This document shows positions 8,295 to 17,728 of a stretch of 64,000 nucleotides of DNA, one piece after another; position 1 is the stretch's first letter, and every line of letters begins with the position of its first letter. Source of the stretch: Methanocalculus taiwanensis. Its GTDB lineage: Archaea; Halobacteriota; Methanomicrobia; Methanomicrobiales; Methanocorpusculaceae. Location of the stretch: the NCBI RefSeq assembly GCF_024372745.1, contig NZ_VOTZ01000001.1, positions 146,122 to 210,121 of the forward strand. The letters run 5' to 3'. The position numbers were made by a program, and so were the translations under genes. The notes beneath the pieces were generated by a model that made no database searches, was not told the origin of the DNA, and was given only the letters and a program-made list of their open reading frames with translations.

Positions 8295-8631
8295 ATACCG
8301 TCACTCCGTTATTGAATCGTATCGTCACCATCGTCGCATCCAGCCCTTCCATAGGGCTGCTCCCGAGACTGACAATCGCATGGTTTCGTTTCAGGGAGAG
8401 CACCCTTATATCCTGGTAGAGAGCTGAATTCAGCGTATCTTCCCTGAAAGACCGGATCACCTCGGTCCTGAGATCCCGGATCTCATATTTTGGAAACTCG
8501 AGCACCCCTTCTGCCGTTGTCTGCCCGACAAGCGTCGCCTGGTTGATGATCACCATCAGAAAGAGAAGGGCGATGCTGATTAAAAAACCCATCAGCACAA
8601 TCCACTGGCCATTATCGTTCATCCCCGCCAT
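8272..8631 (-). CDS. Small single-pass membrane protein of the pilin-like operon
   Basis: About 119 residues. MAGMNDNGQWIVLMGFLISI leads into one hydrophobic helix ending near VIINQATLVGQ, with an extracellular region of about 85 residues. The start at 8631 is supported by a near-perfect Shine-Dalgarno, GGAGGTGATCCT, directly upstream; the frame is open 27 codons further, but that part lies inside the upstream gene. It overlaps the upstream gene by 13 bases and the downstream one by 23 bases, typical of tight translational coupling. Confidence 0.75.
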   Translation of the reverse strand: MAGMNDNGQWIVLMGFLISIALLFLMVIINQATLVGQTTAEGVLEFPKYEIRDLRTEVIRSFREDTLNSALYQDIRVLSLKRNHAIVSLGSSPMEGLDATMVTIRFNNGVTVYEETLLV

Positions 8632-9143
8632 AGGATCACCTCCAGAAGTGCCATCTGATCCCTGTTTGGGATCGGGGGGGGCAGACCATGCCACGCCTGG
8701 AGATGCACCCACCTGCTCACCCGGATCGCAGGATCCCTCCCTGTATAGGGGGCCGCACCGGTATGGGATGCAGCACTCGTGTATGGCACTACAACCACTC
8801 CCTCGTCACCATCACGGAACGAGATGGATGCCGCATACTGCACGGGATCGTCGGGGGCAAAGGATCGCATCCTGAGAAGCGGGTAGAATGCCTCGTGAAA
8901 TGCAGAACCGTCATCCCCATTATGGAGCAGCACCTCAAGCTGCGTCCTCCCATCCGGCTCAACCGGAAGATCCAGCACCGCCAGTGCATCAGCGCCGAGC
9001 TGTTCGAGGAGCATATCATCAATATGCGTATCCCCGGGCGTATAGACGGATATCGACTGGAGGACAATTGCCGCGGTTGCGATCATCAGGAGCCCGGCTG
9101 CAAGCCCTTCGATGGTATAGAGAGAAGCCCCATCTCCTACCAT
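8619..9143 (-). CDS. Pilin-like membrane protein (DUF7288-like)
   Basis: About 174 residues. MVGDGASLYTIEGLAAGLLM then a hydrophobic helix to SISVYTPG: a pilin-like leader with Glu five residues into the helix region (YTIEGLAAG), the position of the conserved Glu of type IV pilins. The rest is soluble, with acidic and beta-rich sequence. It overlaps the upstream gene by seven bases and the downstream by 13. The role in a filament or pseudopilus is inferred from the neighbours. Confidence 0.7.
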   Translation of the reverse strand: MVGDGASLYTIEGLAAGLLMIATAAIVLQSISVYTPGDTHIDDMLLEQLGADALAVLDLPVEPDGRTQLEVLLHNGDDGSAFHEAFYPLLRMRSFAPDDPVQYAASISFRDGDEGVVVVPYTSAASHTGAAPYTGRDPAIRVSRWVHLQAWHGLPPPIPNRDQMALLEVILWRG

Positions 9144-10123
9144 ACCGCCACCTCGAGGATTGCCTTATCCGGATCAGGTAAGGTGGCATTCTGGTAATCA
9201 TAGAGATGAGTACCGGTCATCAGGGATGCCGGGGGATCGTCATCGAAGACGAAGGTGATCCCTATTGCATCAGTACTCCTCCACGGCGGTTCGGGGACCG
9301 GGGAGAGTGTGAAGAAGAGCGAGTCGGTGAGCTCTCCCGGGAGGGTTGCCGGTTCGCCATCCAGCCAGAGAGAATAGGCAGAGTAGGTGATCGGGACACC
9401 CGCACGGGATATGATGATCTGAACAAGAGTTGCATGAGGGGCCGATACATTGAGGTACTCACCAAAGTTCCTGATCTCGATCTGGAGCAAATCGGTCCTC
9501 GGATCAATCGAAAATACCGGATCAACTGACCGGTCAAGGAGCTGATCCATGGTTACCTCAACAGAGAAGCGCTGATTTGGGGTTTCGTTTTCGACAACAA
9601 GAAACTCTGAGTGTACCAAACCATCCACAATCAAATACGACGGCTCCTTCACCACCACCACCCTCCGGACGGTCCCATAGAGATCCGGAGGAGGCGGACC
9701 GACCGACCGGATGGAATGATCATCCATCATCGTCAGAGTAACATTGCATGAATAGGGGTAATCCCCAAAGAGGAGCGCCCGGCGGTGATCATCAGGATAG
9801 GTGAAGAACCCCCCCTCAAAGAACCGGTCTACCTTCCCTTTGGAAAGGATATTGGCACTTCCCTGCTCAACCGCAAGCCCGATCCGAATCACATCGCCCG
9901 GATCAGAGACCTGTTCCCATACCGGGAATACAGGCGATGCTGGCATCCCGGGATCTTCTGTGAGGATAACCCCGGTCCTGTAAGCGACCGCATCGAAATC
10001 GATCCGGCTTGACTGCACCGAGAAGAGCGTATGGGGGATCATCGCAGCAACCAGGATGAACGAGATGATGAAGATAGTAAAGCCGATCATAAAATCAAAC
10101 GTCACCACCGCATTATCCTTCAT
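9137..10123 (-). CDS. Large membrane-anchored pilin-operon protein
   Basis: About 328 residues. One N-terminal transmembrane helix (MKDNAVVTFDFMIGFTIFII, with Phe-Asp-Phe before the helix) and a large predicted extracellular domain rich in beta strands, with no enzyme motif. Its start overlaps the stop of the upstream lipoprotein gene by four bases (ATGA), and its end overlaps the next pilin-like gene by seven. It looks like a DUF7287/7288-type component seen in archaeal pilin-like operons. I do not recognise a specific function. Confidence 0.7.
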   Translation of the reverse strand: MKDNAVVTFDFMIGFTIFIISFILVAAMIPHTLFSVQSSRIDFDAVAYRTGVILTEDPGMPASPVFPVWEQVSDPGDVIRIGLAVEQGSANILSKGKVDRFFEGGFFTYPDDHRRALLFGDYPYSCNVTLTMMDDHSIRSVGPPPPDLYGTVRRVVVVKEPSYLIVDGLVHSEFLVVENETPNQRFSVEVTMDQLLDRSVDPVFSIDPRTDLLQIEIRNFGEYLNVSAPHATLVQIIISRAGVPITYSAYSLWLDGEPATLPGELTDSLFFTLSPVPEPPWRSTDAIGITFVFDDDPPASLMTGTHLYDYQNATLPDPDKAILEVAVW

Positions 10124-10536
10124 CCGGCTTCCTCCGGAAAGATCACAACAGCTGCCGGACTATCCGGGAATGGAAACTCTTCCGGATTAATCGGGGAGCC
10201 GGGGACTGTTCCTTCCCATCTCGAAGAACGCACCCCGTCTGCGGTGATGAAGAAGAAGACATACCCGCCATTTGGATCTGCCGAGAGGATTATCCAGGAA
10301 GAGGCCATCTGATCGGGCACCATATCACGGCCGATGATCAGGTATATCGGCTCCTCTGCAAGACGCACGGCATCATCGAAGCTTATCCTCATCATCTCGT
10401 ACTCCGGACGATCTACATCAGTTAAGACAATCCGGGCCGGATCTCCGGGAGCCATGACACAGCCGGAGCCAAGGAGCATCAGTGATATGAGGATAATCAG
10501 ATACAGTCGGAGCACAGGAGATTCATCTCTCTCCAA
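10120..10536 (-). CDS. Small lipoprotein heading the pilin-like operon
   Basis: About 138 residues. The N-terminus has LRLYLIILISLMLLGSGC, a lipoprotein signal with a LGSGC lipobox. The mature part is about 110 residues without recognised motifs. The longest frame begins with TTG at 10536; a GTG at 10515 just before LRLYL is an alternative, and no good Shine-Dalgarno supports either. It lies 48 bases after the DUF1015 gene on the same strand and overlaps the next gene by four bases. It could be an outer anchor or partner of the surface structure made by the downstream genes. Confidence 0.65.
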   Translation of the reverse strand: MERDESPVLRLYLIILISLMLLGSGCVMAPGDPARIVLTDVDRPEYEMMRISFDDAVRLAEEPIYLIIGRDMVPDQMASSWIILSADPNGGYVFFFITADGVRSSRWEGTVPGSPINPEEFPFPDSPAAVVIFPEEAG

Positions 10537-10584
10537 CGGTAAGAGCTTTTGGGAAAAATAGATTGGGAAATTCTCACAACAGCT

Positions 10585-11838
10585 TCAGTCGATTGAGTGA
10601 ACAACAAGCCCGGAGAGGAGCTTTGGCTCAAACCATGTTGATTTCGGGGGCATAATCCCGTCATTATCTGCAATATCGCAGATTTCATCCACGTCTGTCG
10701 GCTGCATCAGAATCGCAAACGCATAATCGCCACGATCAACTCCGGCAATCAGGTCTGTAATCGGGAGTGCCCCTCCCATGAAAGCGAGCCGCTCATCCCC
10801 TCTCGGATCGGTGATCCCAAGAAGTGGTGAGAAGACCCTCTCCTGGAGAAGGGAGACATCAAGCCGGGAGATCGCATCGGCAGCGGGATCAATCGTGCGG
10901 GTCAGCTCATAGAACCGTCCACCGATATAGAGGTGGAAGAGATGCTGACCCTTCCCCGGTACATCCGGGGTGATGGATGAGGCTTTTGTATTCACATCAT
11001 TTAGTTCGCGGATGGTAAAGATCTCACCGAGTGCAGAAAGAAACTCATCCTGCGCCATCCCGTTCAGGTCACGGACCAGACGGGAATACCCATGAATCAG
11101 GACGGAATCGTGGGCAAAGAGGACGCCCATGAACCGGCTGGCTTCAAGGTTAGCATCCCCTCGTTCGCTCCTGCGTTCATAGACATTAACGGCGCTCTTA
11201 GCACGGTGGTGTCCATCAGCAATGTAGAGCGCGGGAACCTCTGCAAAGAGCCCGGTAATTTTTCGGATCGCATCCGGATCGGTGATTGGATAGATCCGGT
11301 GCACTGCACCAGATTTCGTCTTCATCTCTGCAACCATCTCCCCTGTTGCAAGCGAGGCGAGATGATCATGGATCCCCTGCATATCCTTGTACAGCAGGAA
11401 GACCTGGCCCGTATGTGCGCCAACAGCATCGATATGCCGTGTCCGATCCTCCTCCTTGTCGTACCGTGTCAGCTCATGCCGTTTTACGACCTTCGTCTGG
11501 TATTCGGAGACCCCGATACAGGCAACAAGTCCGGTGAAGACGCGTCCCTCATACTCAACCCGGTACACCGAATAGCTCTCACCCGCATCCTGAACGAAGA
11601 GACCTTCTGCCCGCATCTGATCGAAGACCGCGCGGGCACGGGCATAGATCGCATCATCATATGGATCGAGATCGGGGAGTTCTGCATCAGATCGGATTAC
11701 CCTGAGAAAACTCTTTCTGTTTTCTGAGATACATGCCGCCGCTTCATCCCTGTCGACAACATCGTAGGGAACGGACGGAACGTAGGCTGATTCCTCCTTT
11801 GACGGATGGAGGGCTCTGAAAGGATAGATGGAAACCAT
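10585..11838 (-). CDS. DUF1015 family protein
   Basis: About 417 residues. DUF1015 signatures are plain: IYPFRALHPSKEESAYVPSVPYDVV at the start, KRHELTRYDKEEDRTRHIDAVGAHTGQVFLLY in the middle and ALYIADGHHRAKSA further on. Members occur in many bacteria and archaea, usually near serine or housekeeping genes; the biochemical role is not established. The frame is open 96 codons upstream of the ATG at 11838, but GTGGAG just before that ATG and the family's usual N-terminus fix the start. It is divergent from rimI. Confidence 0.85.
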   Translation of the reverse strand: MVSIYPFRALHPSKEESAYVPSVPYDVVDRDEAAACISENRKSFLRVIRSDAELPDLDPYDDAIYARARAVFDQMRAEGLFVQDAGESYSVYRVEYEGRVFTGLVACIGVSEYQTKVVKRHELTRYDKEEDRTRHIDAVGAHTGQVFLLYKDMQGIHDHLASLATGEMVAEMKTKSGAVHRIYPITDPDAIRKITGLFAEVPALYIADGHHRAKSAVNVYERRSERGDANLEASRFMGVLFAHDSVLIHGYSRLVRDLNGMAQDEFLSALGEIFTIRELNDVNTKASSITPDVPGKGQHLFHLYIGGRFYELTRTIDPAADAISRLDVSLLQERVFSPLLGITDPRGDERLAFMGGALPITDLIAGVDRGDYAFAILMQPTDVDEICDIADNDGIMPPKSTWFEPKLLSGLVVHSID

Positions 11839-11922
11839 GGAAAACTCCACGTAGTTGTAGGTGCTATAGTCTATTGAAAGATGGTGACGGCTGGTTTCAA
11901 TCCGGGGCATGGGATCACCTTT

Positions 11923-12369
11923 ATGATCAGGAAAGCAAACCCTGGCGATATCCCGGAGATCATTGCTCTTGAAGAGAAGGCATTCACCGACCCATGGGGA
12001 GAGGCAGGGATGCGCGATGCAATGAACCTTTATCTCTCCTCGTTTTTTGTGGCAACGGCTGCCGGCAGGATCGTCGGGTTCTCCGGCGGTGGCATCGAGG
12101 ATACCGGGGATGTGATCTACGGTCACATCTGCACCCTCGCTGTTGCAGATGAGTACCGGCAGAGGGGTGTCGGGCGTGAGCTCATCAGCTGGATCGAATA
12201 TGATCTCCGGCAGAAGGGTGCATCCGCAATCGAGCTTGAAGTGAGGATCTCAAACCACACCGCAATCACCTTCTACAAAAAACTCGGATACCAGGAGGTT
12301 TTCGTCTATGACAGCTATTACAAGGACGGCGAGGACGGACTCGTCATGATGAGATGGTTCTCCTCATAA
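11923..12369 (+). CDS. rimI: Ribosomal protein alanine N-acetyltransferase RimI (archaeal Ard1/Naa10-like)
   Basis: About 148 residues, a single GNAT domain. IRKANPGDIPEIIALEEKAF is the usual first motif; ICTLAVADEYRQRGVGRELI contains the acetyl-CoA binding R/Q-x-x-G-x-G/A; LEVRISNHTAITFYKKLGY is the typical RimI end. Archaeal members acetylate N-termini of many proteins. The start ATG at 11923 is preferred over 11881, since the conserved sequence begins there. Divergent from the DUF1015 gene; a shared control region lies between. Confidence 0.85.
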   Translation: MIRKANPGDIPEIIALEEKAFTDPWGEAGMRDAMNLYLSSFFVATAAGRIVGFSGGGIEDTGDVIYGHICTLAVADEYRQRGVGRELISWIEYDLRQKGASAIELEVRISNHTAITFYKKLGYQEVFVYDSYYKDGEDGLVMMRWFSS

Positions 12370-12418
12370 ACACTTTGAGGAGAGCCTTATTACCTCCCGA
12401 TAAGAGATCCTACTCGCA

Positions 12419-12934
12419 ATGTTTTCACGCCGGATCTTTGAGACTGACTTTGCCGAGGCGCTTGACGAGGAGCTGAAGAGGAGGGATATGACGATCCGCG
12501 AGCTCTCGCAGAAGACCGGCATTCCCGCCGCAACACTCTATAAGATCGCATCAGGCGAGCGCGATCCGAGGCTCTCGACGGTCAGGAGGATCGTTTCCAC
12601 GCTTGAGCCGCATGAAGGAACATTCATCGCCGTCGTCGCCGCAAAGTTCCTCCTCGACGAGATCGAAGGAGCCAAGGTTTCAATCGGCGGATCACAGGTC
12701 ATGCTGAAGGGGTATCCTGCTAACTCGATCGACGAATGCATGATGGCGGCGGTCGAAGCGAAGAAAGAGGGAGCATCAGGCATCATCTGCGCCCCGATAA
12801 TAGCCTCAATCATCGAGAAGATCGTCGATATCCCGGTTGCAATCTTAAAACCGCATCCGGACACCGTCATCGATGCAGCAAATATTATCGCCCGGCGGAT
12901 CGAGAGAATCGGTGGCGGTCAATTCCGGATCTAA
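12419..12934 (+). CDS. XRE-type HTH regulator with a PrpR_N-like C-terminal domain
   Basis: About 171 residues. Residues 10-65 form a Cro/C1-type helix-turn-helix (MTIRELSQKTGIPAATLYKI, then SGERDPRLSTVRRI). Residues 70-171 read like the substrate-sensing PrpR_N fold: a repeated alternation of strands and helices with AKVSIGGSQVML, EGASGIICAPIIASII and DIPVAILKP. It is probably a ligand-responsive transcription factor. Its last 50 bases overlap the 3' end of the convergent trpA gene, so it is a candidate regulator of the trp operon by position only. Confidence 0.7.
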   Translation: MFSRRIFETDFAEALDEELKRRDMTIRELSQKTGIPAATLYKIASGERDPRLSTVRRIVSTLEPHEGTFIAVVAAKFLLDEIEGAKVSIGGSQVMLKGYPANSIDECMMAAVEAKKEGASGIICAPIIASIIEKIVDIPVAILKPHPDTVIDAANIIARRIERIGGGQFRI

Positions 12935-13688
12935 TCGATCTGATTGCTTCTCGCACATACGGATCAGGATTGTCCGGGTGTCTCTCGATCGCACCTGAGA
13001 TCACCGATCCGGCGATCACAGCATCAGCACCGGCAGCCGCCGCCTCAAACGCGGTTTGTGCTGATCCGATACCAAATCCGACTGCAACCGGCAAAGTGGT
13101 GCTCTTCTTCACTTCTATTACCCTCTGCTTCAGATCATCCGGAAGATGCTCCCTCTTTCCGGTAACGCCCGGAGCTGAGACGATATAGAGGAAGCCCCGA
13201 CCGATTTTGCCGATCATCTCTCTCCGGTCAGGCGGCGTTGTCGTGGCGATGATGAAGATCGGATCGATCATCTGCTGGGAGAGAAGCAGCTCTCCTTCCT
13301 CAGGCGGCATATCAACAACCAGTATCCCGTCTGCACCCGCTGAAGCGGCATTAGCGATGAACGCTGATACGCCGCGGACGATTAAAGGATTGGCATACGT
13401 CATCAGGCAGATCGGTATTTGGCTCTCCCTCCGGATTGCAGAGATTAGGGAGAAGACCCCCGAAATACCAATACCGCCCCGGATAGCCCGTTCATGAGCA
13501 CGGGAGATCACGGGGCCGTCTGCGACCGGGTTTGTGTTTGGGACGATCAGCTCGATCATATCAGCACCGGATTCTATCATCGACCTGATTACCTGAAGCG
13601 AGGCATCCGGGGTCGGATCCCCGGCGACCGTGCAGGCGATCAGGAGTGGACTGCTCTTCTCTCTGAACACCTCTTTGATCCGGGTCAT
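12885..13688 (-). CDS. trpA: Tryptophan synthase alpha chain
   Basis: About 267 residues, full length. Cleaves indole-3-glycerol phosphate to indole, which is passed to TrpB. The catalytic Glu and Asp are present in [18 protein letters not shown], although the loop usually reads GVPFSDP. The phosphate-binding end GFGIGSAQ and the flexible loop around APGVTGKRE are typical. Last gene of trpEGDCFBA; its start overlaps the trpB stop by four bases, with GGAGGCGGGGC upstream. Confidence 0.95.
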   Translation of the reverse strand: MTRIKEVFREKSSPLLIACTVAGDPTPDASLQVIRSMIESGADMIELIVPNTNPVADGPVISRAHERAIRGGIGISGVFSLISAIRRESQIPICLMTYANPLIVRGVSAFIANAASAGADGILVVDMPPEEGELLLSQQMIDPIFIIATTTPPDRREMIGKIGRGFLYIVSAPGVTGKREHLPDDLKQRVIEVKKSTTLPVAVGFGIGSAQTAFEAAAAGADAVIAGSVISGAIERHPDNPDPYVREAIRSIRSGIDRHRFSRSAGR

Positions 13689-14839
13689 GCCCCGCCTCCA
13701 AGGATAGTGCCGAGATCCTTGTCCCCGCGCCCTGAGAGGGTGACCACAATCATGCTCCCGCGATCCATATCTTCTGCGAGCCGGAGTGCCGCTGCAACCG
13801 CATGGGCAGACTCAAGCGCCGGTATGATCCCCTCTTTCTTTGAGAGGAGCCGGAAAGCAGAGACCGCCTCTGCATCAGAGACGCACACATATTCCGCCCG
13901 CCCGATATCGCGGAGATTGGCATGTTCGGGACCAACACCTGGATAATCAAGCCCTGCTGAGATGCTGTGCGTCGGGGAGATCATTCCTTCTGCATCCTGG
14001 AGTACCTGCGTGAATGCCCCATGAAGCACCCCCGGTGTGCCACAGGAGAGGGAAGCCCCATGATCGCCGGGACTGAGACCCCGGCCACCGGCTTCTGCCC
14101 CGATCAGCCTGACCGGGGTATCAAGAAGCGGGACAAAGGTCCCGATTGCGTTCGATCCTCCTCCTACACAGGCAACAACCGCATCGGGGAGCCTCCCTTC
14201 CAGTGCAAGCGACTGATGATACAGCTCCCTGCCGATGACAGACTGGAAATCACGCACCAGTCCCGGAAACGGATCAGGGCCGACACAGGACCCAATCAGG
14301 TAATGGGAGTTCTCTGCGGTGGCAGCCCAGTTCCGGAGCGCGCAATCGACCGCATCGGAGAGTGTTGCTGAACCACTGGACACGGGGGTGACGGTGGCGC
14401 CAAGAAGCTCCATCCGCGCAACATTCAATGCCTGCCGCCCGATATCGACAGCACCCATGAAGACTTCGACCGAAAGTCCCAGGACAGCCCCTGCCATTGC
14501 GGTTGCCACCCCGTGCTGGCCGGCTCCTGTCTCTGCGATCAGCCGGACTTTTCCAGAGCGTTTTGCAAGGAGCGCCTGGCCAAGGGTGTTGTTTATCTTA
14601 TGGGCGCCGCCATGGAGGAGATCTTCCCGTTTCAGGCAGATTCTAACCCCGGTCTCCCTCCCAAGGTTCCTGCATCGATAGAGCGGCGTCTCTCTTCCGG
14701 CATAGCTGGTGAGGAGCGTTTCAAGCTCAGACTGTGCCCCGGAATCCTCCCTGAATGATGCATACGATTCTGCTAGCTCCTGGAGGGGTGCAATCAGTAT
14801 CTCGGGGGCATATCTTCCCCCGTACTCTCCAAACCTCAT
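13685..14839 (-). CDS. trpB: Tryptophan synthase beta chain
   Basis: About 384 residues, a TrpB1-type enzyme that condenses indole with serine using PLP. The PLP lysine is in [20 protein letters not shown], followed by [13 protein letters not shown], and the phosphate-binding [12 protein letters not shown]-specific ends [12 protein letters not shown] and LSGRGDKD are intact. It overlaps trpA and trpF by four bases each. Confidence 0.97.
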   Translation of the reverse strand: MRFGEYGGRYAPEILIAPLQELAESYASFREDSGAQSELETLLTSYAGRETPLYRCRNLGRETGVRICLKREDLLHGGAHKINNTLGQALLAKRSGKVRLIAETGAGQHGVATAMAGAVLGLSVEVFMGAVDIGRQALNVARMELLGATVTPVSSGSATLSDAVDCALRNWAATAENSHYLIGSCVGPDPFPGLVRDFQSVIGRELYHQSLALEGRLPDAVVACVGGGSNAIGTFVPLLDTPVRLIGAEAGGRGLSPGDHGASLSCGTPGVLHGAFTQVLQDAEGMISPTHSISAGLDYPGVGPEHANLRDIGRAEYVCVSDAEAVSAFRLLSKKEGIIPALESAHAVAAALRLAEDMDRGSMIVVTLSGRGDKDLGTILGGGA

Positions 14840-15408
14840 CGTGAAGACCCCCGGCAGGCAGCGACAAACGCCTGCATCCGGTGCATATCCTTCACACCGG
14901 GAGAGGATTCGACACCGCTTGAGACATCGACCCCTGCAGGGTGGAGCGACTGGATTACGCCGACAACAGATGAAGGCGTAAGCCCTCCGGATATAACAAC
15001 AGGCACCGTTGCTTCTGCAATCGCCGCTTGTGCAACCGCAGTATCCAGTAACAGACCCCTGCCATGCGAAGCATCGAGGAGGAGGCGATCGGCATCACCG
15101 GGTGGCGGGCTGATCCCATCCCAGCCTGATACAGAGATGAACCGGTCAGGCACATGCATGGGATGATAGGTCTGGATCGCATCCGGACGGAGGCTACATA
15201 TCTCCCGGAGGTATGCAGGTGACCGGGTGGTAGTGACGCAGACCGTCTCCACCCTCCCCTCGATTGACTTGAGGATTGTTTCAGCCCTTCGGGGTGTAAC
15301 AGAGCGTGGTGAATCGGTATAAAGGAGGATGCCGATTGCATCAGCTCCGGCAGATACTGCAAGCTCCGCATCGGCTGGGCGGGTGATCCCACAGACCTTC
15401 ACGTACAT
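14836..15408 (-). CDS. trpF: Phosphoribosylanthranilate isomerase
   Basis: About 190 residues, a TIM-barrel Amadori isomerase. The catalytic Cys is in [18 protein letters not shown]; the Asp and phosphate-binding ends are in [16 protein letters not shown]. The start ATG at 15408 is set by this motif. It overlaps the trpC stop by ten bases and the trpB start by four. The barrel is somewhat short (190 against about 200 residues), but no catalytic residue is missing. Confidence 0.93.
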   Translation of the reverse strand: MYVKVCGITRPADAELAVSAGADAIGILLYTDSPRSVTPRRAETILKSIEGRVETVCVTTTRSPAYLREICSLRPDAIQTYHPMHVPDRFISVSGWDGISPPPGDADRLLLDASHGRGLLLDTAVAQAAIAEATVPVVISGGLTPSSVVGVIQSLHPAGVDVSSGVESSPGVKDMHRMQAFVAACRGSSR

Positions 15409-16142
15409 GCAAACGCCTCCGTTGCTTCCCTCGGATCCGCTGCCGATGCAATCGAGGTTCCGATGAGTACCCCACAACAGCTCTTCATCGCCTGCTGCAC
15501 TTCAACCGGATTTGAGATCCCGCTCATCGCAACGGGTATCCGGCCTGCGGCCCTTATTACCGGAGCGATCCTGGCAGAACAGGCAAGATCTATCTCAAGT
15601 GTCCTGAGATCGCGGTTATTAATCCCAATCAGATCGGCCCTCGTGGCAAGGGCACGTACCGCCTCTTCAGATGACACCACCTCAACAAGCGGCTCAAGCC
15701 CGCATGCGATCGCGAAGTCGACAAATACAGGGAGATCATCCCCAAGGACTGAAGCGATCAACAGGACAGCATCCGCACCAAGCGCCCGACTCTCCCGTAT
15801 CTGATGCGTATGCACCAGGATATCCTTTCTGAGGATAGGGAGGGTCACATGCCGCCGCACCTCTCGTATGAAAGAGGGATCACCGGCAAAGACCGTCGGC
15901 TCGGTTAGGACCGAGATTGCGACTGCACCGCCCGCAGCCATTGCAGCAGCAAGCCGTCCCGGCGGCAGGGTTGCACCAGTCGGCCCCCCCGGAGAGGCAT
16001 ACTTCACCTCCCCAATAATCGCCGGTGACCGGGAAAGGAGGGCTTTCTTCAGGCTCCGGAGAGGAAACAGCGCGGATGGAAAAGTATCAGGCAGTGCGGC
16101 TGCACGCCGATGAGATGAGGCGATGAGTGCATCAAGAACCAT
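15399..16142 (-). CDS. trpC: Indole-3-glycerol phosphate synthase
   Basis: About 247 residues. Converts CdRP to indole-3-glycerol phosphate. The key Lys and Glu lie in IIGEVKYASPGGPTG; other typical strings are ISVLTEPTVFAGDPSFI, LPILRKDILVHTHQI, DLIGINNRDLRTLEIDL and PVAMSGISNPVEVQ. Immediately abuts trpD (stop/start at 16143/16142) and overlaps trpF. Confidence 0.95.
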   Translation of the reverse strand: MVLDALIASSHRRAAALPDTFPSALFPLRSLKKALLSRSPAIIGEVKYASPGGPTGATLPPGRLAAAMAAGGAVAISVLTEPTVFAGDPSFIREVRRHVTLPILRKDILVHTHQIRESRALGADAVLLIASVLGDDLPVFVDFAIACGLEPLVEVVSSEEAVRALATRADLIGINNRDLRTLEIDLACSARIAPVIRAAGRIPVAMSGISNPVEVQQAMKSCCGVLIGTSIASAADPREATEAFACT

Positions 16143-17156
16143 TCAGATACCCCCGGTAATCTCCGCAAGAAGGCTCAGAGCATCGGCTGCCCGGCCCGAA
16201 TCGATCGCATCTGCTGCCATTCTGAGGGCCGCCGGGAAGGACGATGCCCCTCCCCCGGGAAGGATTGCCCCTGCCGCATTCAGGAGGACGATATCCCGGG
16301 CTGGCCCCTCTCTCCCGGCGAGCACCTGCCTGACACAGAGAGCGCTCTCCTCAGGACTCCTGACACGGAGGAGATCGCATGAAGCTTCCGGGAGCCCGAG
16401 ATCGGCTGCATTCAGCGTATACCCGGTGATCTCCCCTGAACAAAGCTCACAGATCCGGTTCTCGCCGGAGAGGGAGAGCTCATCCATCCGGTCACCCGCG
16501 ACGATGAGTGCACGCTGAACTCCGAGTGATCTGAGCGCCTCTGCCATCGGCCTGAGGAGAGCGGGATCAGCGACACCTATGATCCGGTTGATTGGGCCTG
16601 CCGGGTTGCAGAGCGGACCGATGATATTGAAGATCGTCCTGAATCCAAGCTCGGATCTGACACCTGCCAGTTTCTTCAGGGCAGGATGGTACTTCGGGGC
16701 CGGGAGGAAGGCAATGTTTGCTTCTTCAAAGGATCGGATCACCTGGTCCCCGGAAGCATCTACACAGACACCAAGTGCAGAGAGAACATCCGCAGACCCC
16801 GACCTGCTCGTCTGTGCCCGGTTCCCATGCTTCAGGACAGGTATTCCTGCACCTGCCGCGACAAATGCGGCGGCCGTGCTGATATTAAACGTCATCGCGT
16901 GATCGCCGCCTGTCCCGCAGGTATCAATCGCACGATCCGATCCTGGTATCTGAATGGTTTTTGCATGAGAGATTAGGATCGAGGCACAGGTGGCGAGATC
17001 CGCTCCTGTCAGGGTGCGGTTTCTCAGGGCATAGAGGTACGCTCCTGCCTGGGCAGGTGTTGCAGACCCCGATATGAGATCCTCAAATGCCAGGGCAAAG
17101 CCTCCCTGCGGCAGTGGTGCGTTCTCCGCCATCGCAACGCAGACCTCCTGGATCAT
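16143..17156 (-). CDS. trpD: Anthranilate phosphoribosyltransferase
   Basis: About 337 residues. Transfers phosphoribose from PRPP to anthranilate. Signatures: AIDTCGTGGDHAMTFNIST, VLKHGNRAQTSRSGSADVLS, ELGFRTIFNIIGPLCNPA and the metal-binding region around GDRMDELSLSGEN. Its start at 17156 overlaps the trpG stop (ATGA) and has GGAGGG five bases upstream. Confidence 0.96.
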   Translation of the reverse strand: MIQEVCVAMAENAPLPQGGFALAFEDLISGSATPAQAGAYLYALRNRTLTGADLATCASILISHAKTIQIPGSDRAIDTCGTGGDHAMTFNISTAAAFVAAGAGIPVLKHGNRAQTSRSGSADVLSALGVCVDASGDQVIRSFEEANIAFLPAPKYHPALKKLAGVRSELGFRTIFNIIGPLCNPAGPINRIIGVADPALLRPMAEALRSLGVQRALIVAGDRMDELSLSGENRICELCSGEITGYTLNAADLGLPEASCDLLRVRSPEESALCVRQVLAGREGPARDIVLLNAAGAILPGGGASSFPAALRMAADAIDSGRAADALSLLAEITGGI

Positions 17157-17728
17157 GCGAACCCTCCATCAAGGAATGTGGCGATCAGGCGATCCCCCAT
17201 ACTGGTGAGGAAACTCTCAGGATGGAACTGCACCCCTTCGATCGGAAATCGGCGGTGCCTGACACCCATCGGAAGGTGATCATCCAGGGAATATGCGGTG
17301 ATCAGCAGATCGTCCGGGAGGGTGCGTTCGTCAAGAACAAGCGAATGGTACCGGACAGCCGGAAACGGATTCTGAAGGCCGGTATAGATCCCGCAGCCGT
17401 CATGGGAGATCTCCGAGACCTCCCCATGCACAGGGCGGGGAGCATGGATGATCTGCCCGCCGGCAAAAGAGCAGATCGCCTGGTGCCCGAGGCAGACGCC
17501 GAGTGTCGGCACTCTCCTCGAAAGGGTGTCAAGCACCTCCATCGGGAGCGCCAGATCCCCCGGTTTTCCAGGTCCCGGTGAGAGGATGATTTTGTCAGGC
17601 TCCTCTTTTTGTACAGCCATAAGCGGGCGGTCTGCTGGTATCACCACCGGATCACCCCCGAGGCTCCCCACGAGCTGAAGAAGATTATAGCTGAAACTGT
17701 CAAAACAGTCCACGATCACCACTCTCAT
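17153..17728 (-). CDS. trpG: Anthranilate synthase component II (glutamine amidotransferase)
   Basis: About 191 residues, a class I glutaminase that feeds ammonia to TrpE. The oxyanion-hole region ILSPGPGKPGD, nucleophile Cys in LGVCLGHQAIC, PVHGEVSEI, and the His-Glu pair in VQFHPESFLT are all present. It overlaps both trpE and trpD by four bases. Confidence 0.96.
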   Translation of the reverse strand: MRVVIVDCFDSFSYNLLQLVGSLGGDPVVIPADRPLMAVQKEEPDKIILSPGPGKPGDLALPMEVLDTLSRRVPTLGVCLGHQAICSFAGGQIIHAPRPVHGEVSEISHDGCGIYTGLQNPFPAVRYHSLVLDERTLPDDLLITAYSLDDHLPMGVRHRRFPIEGVQFHPESFLTSMGDRLIATFLDGGFA

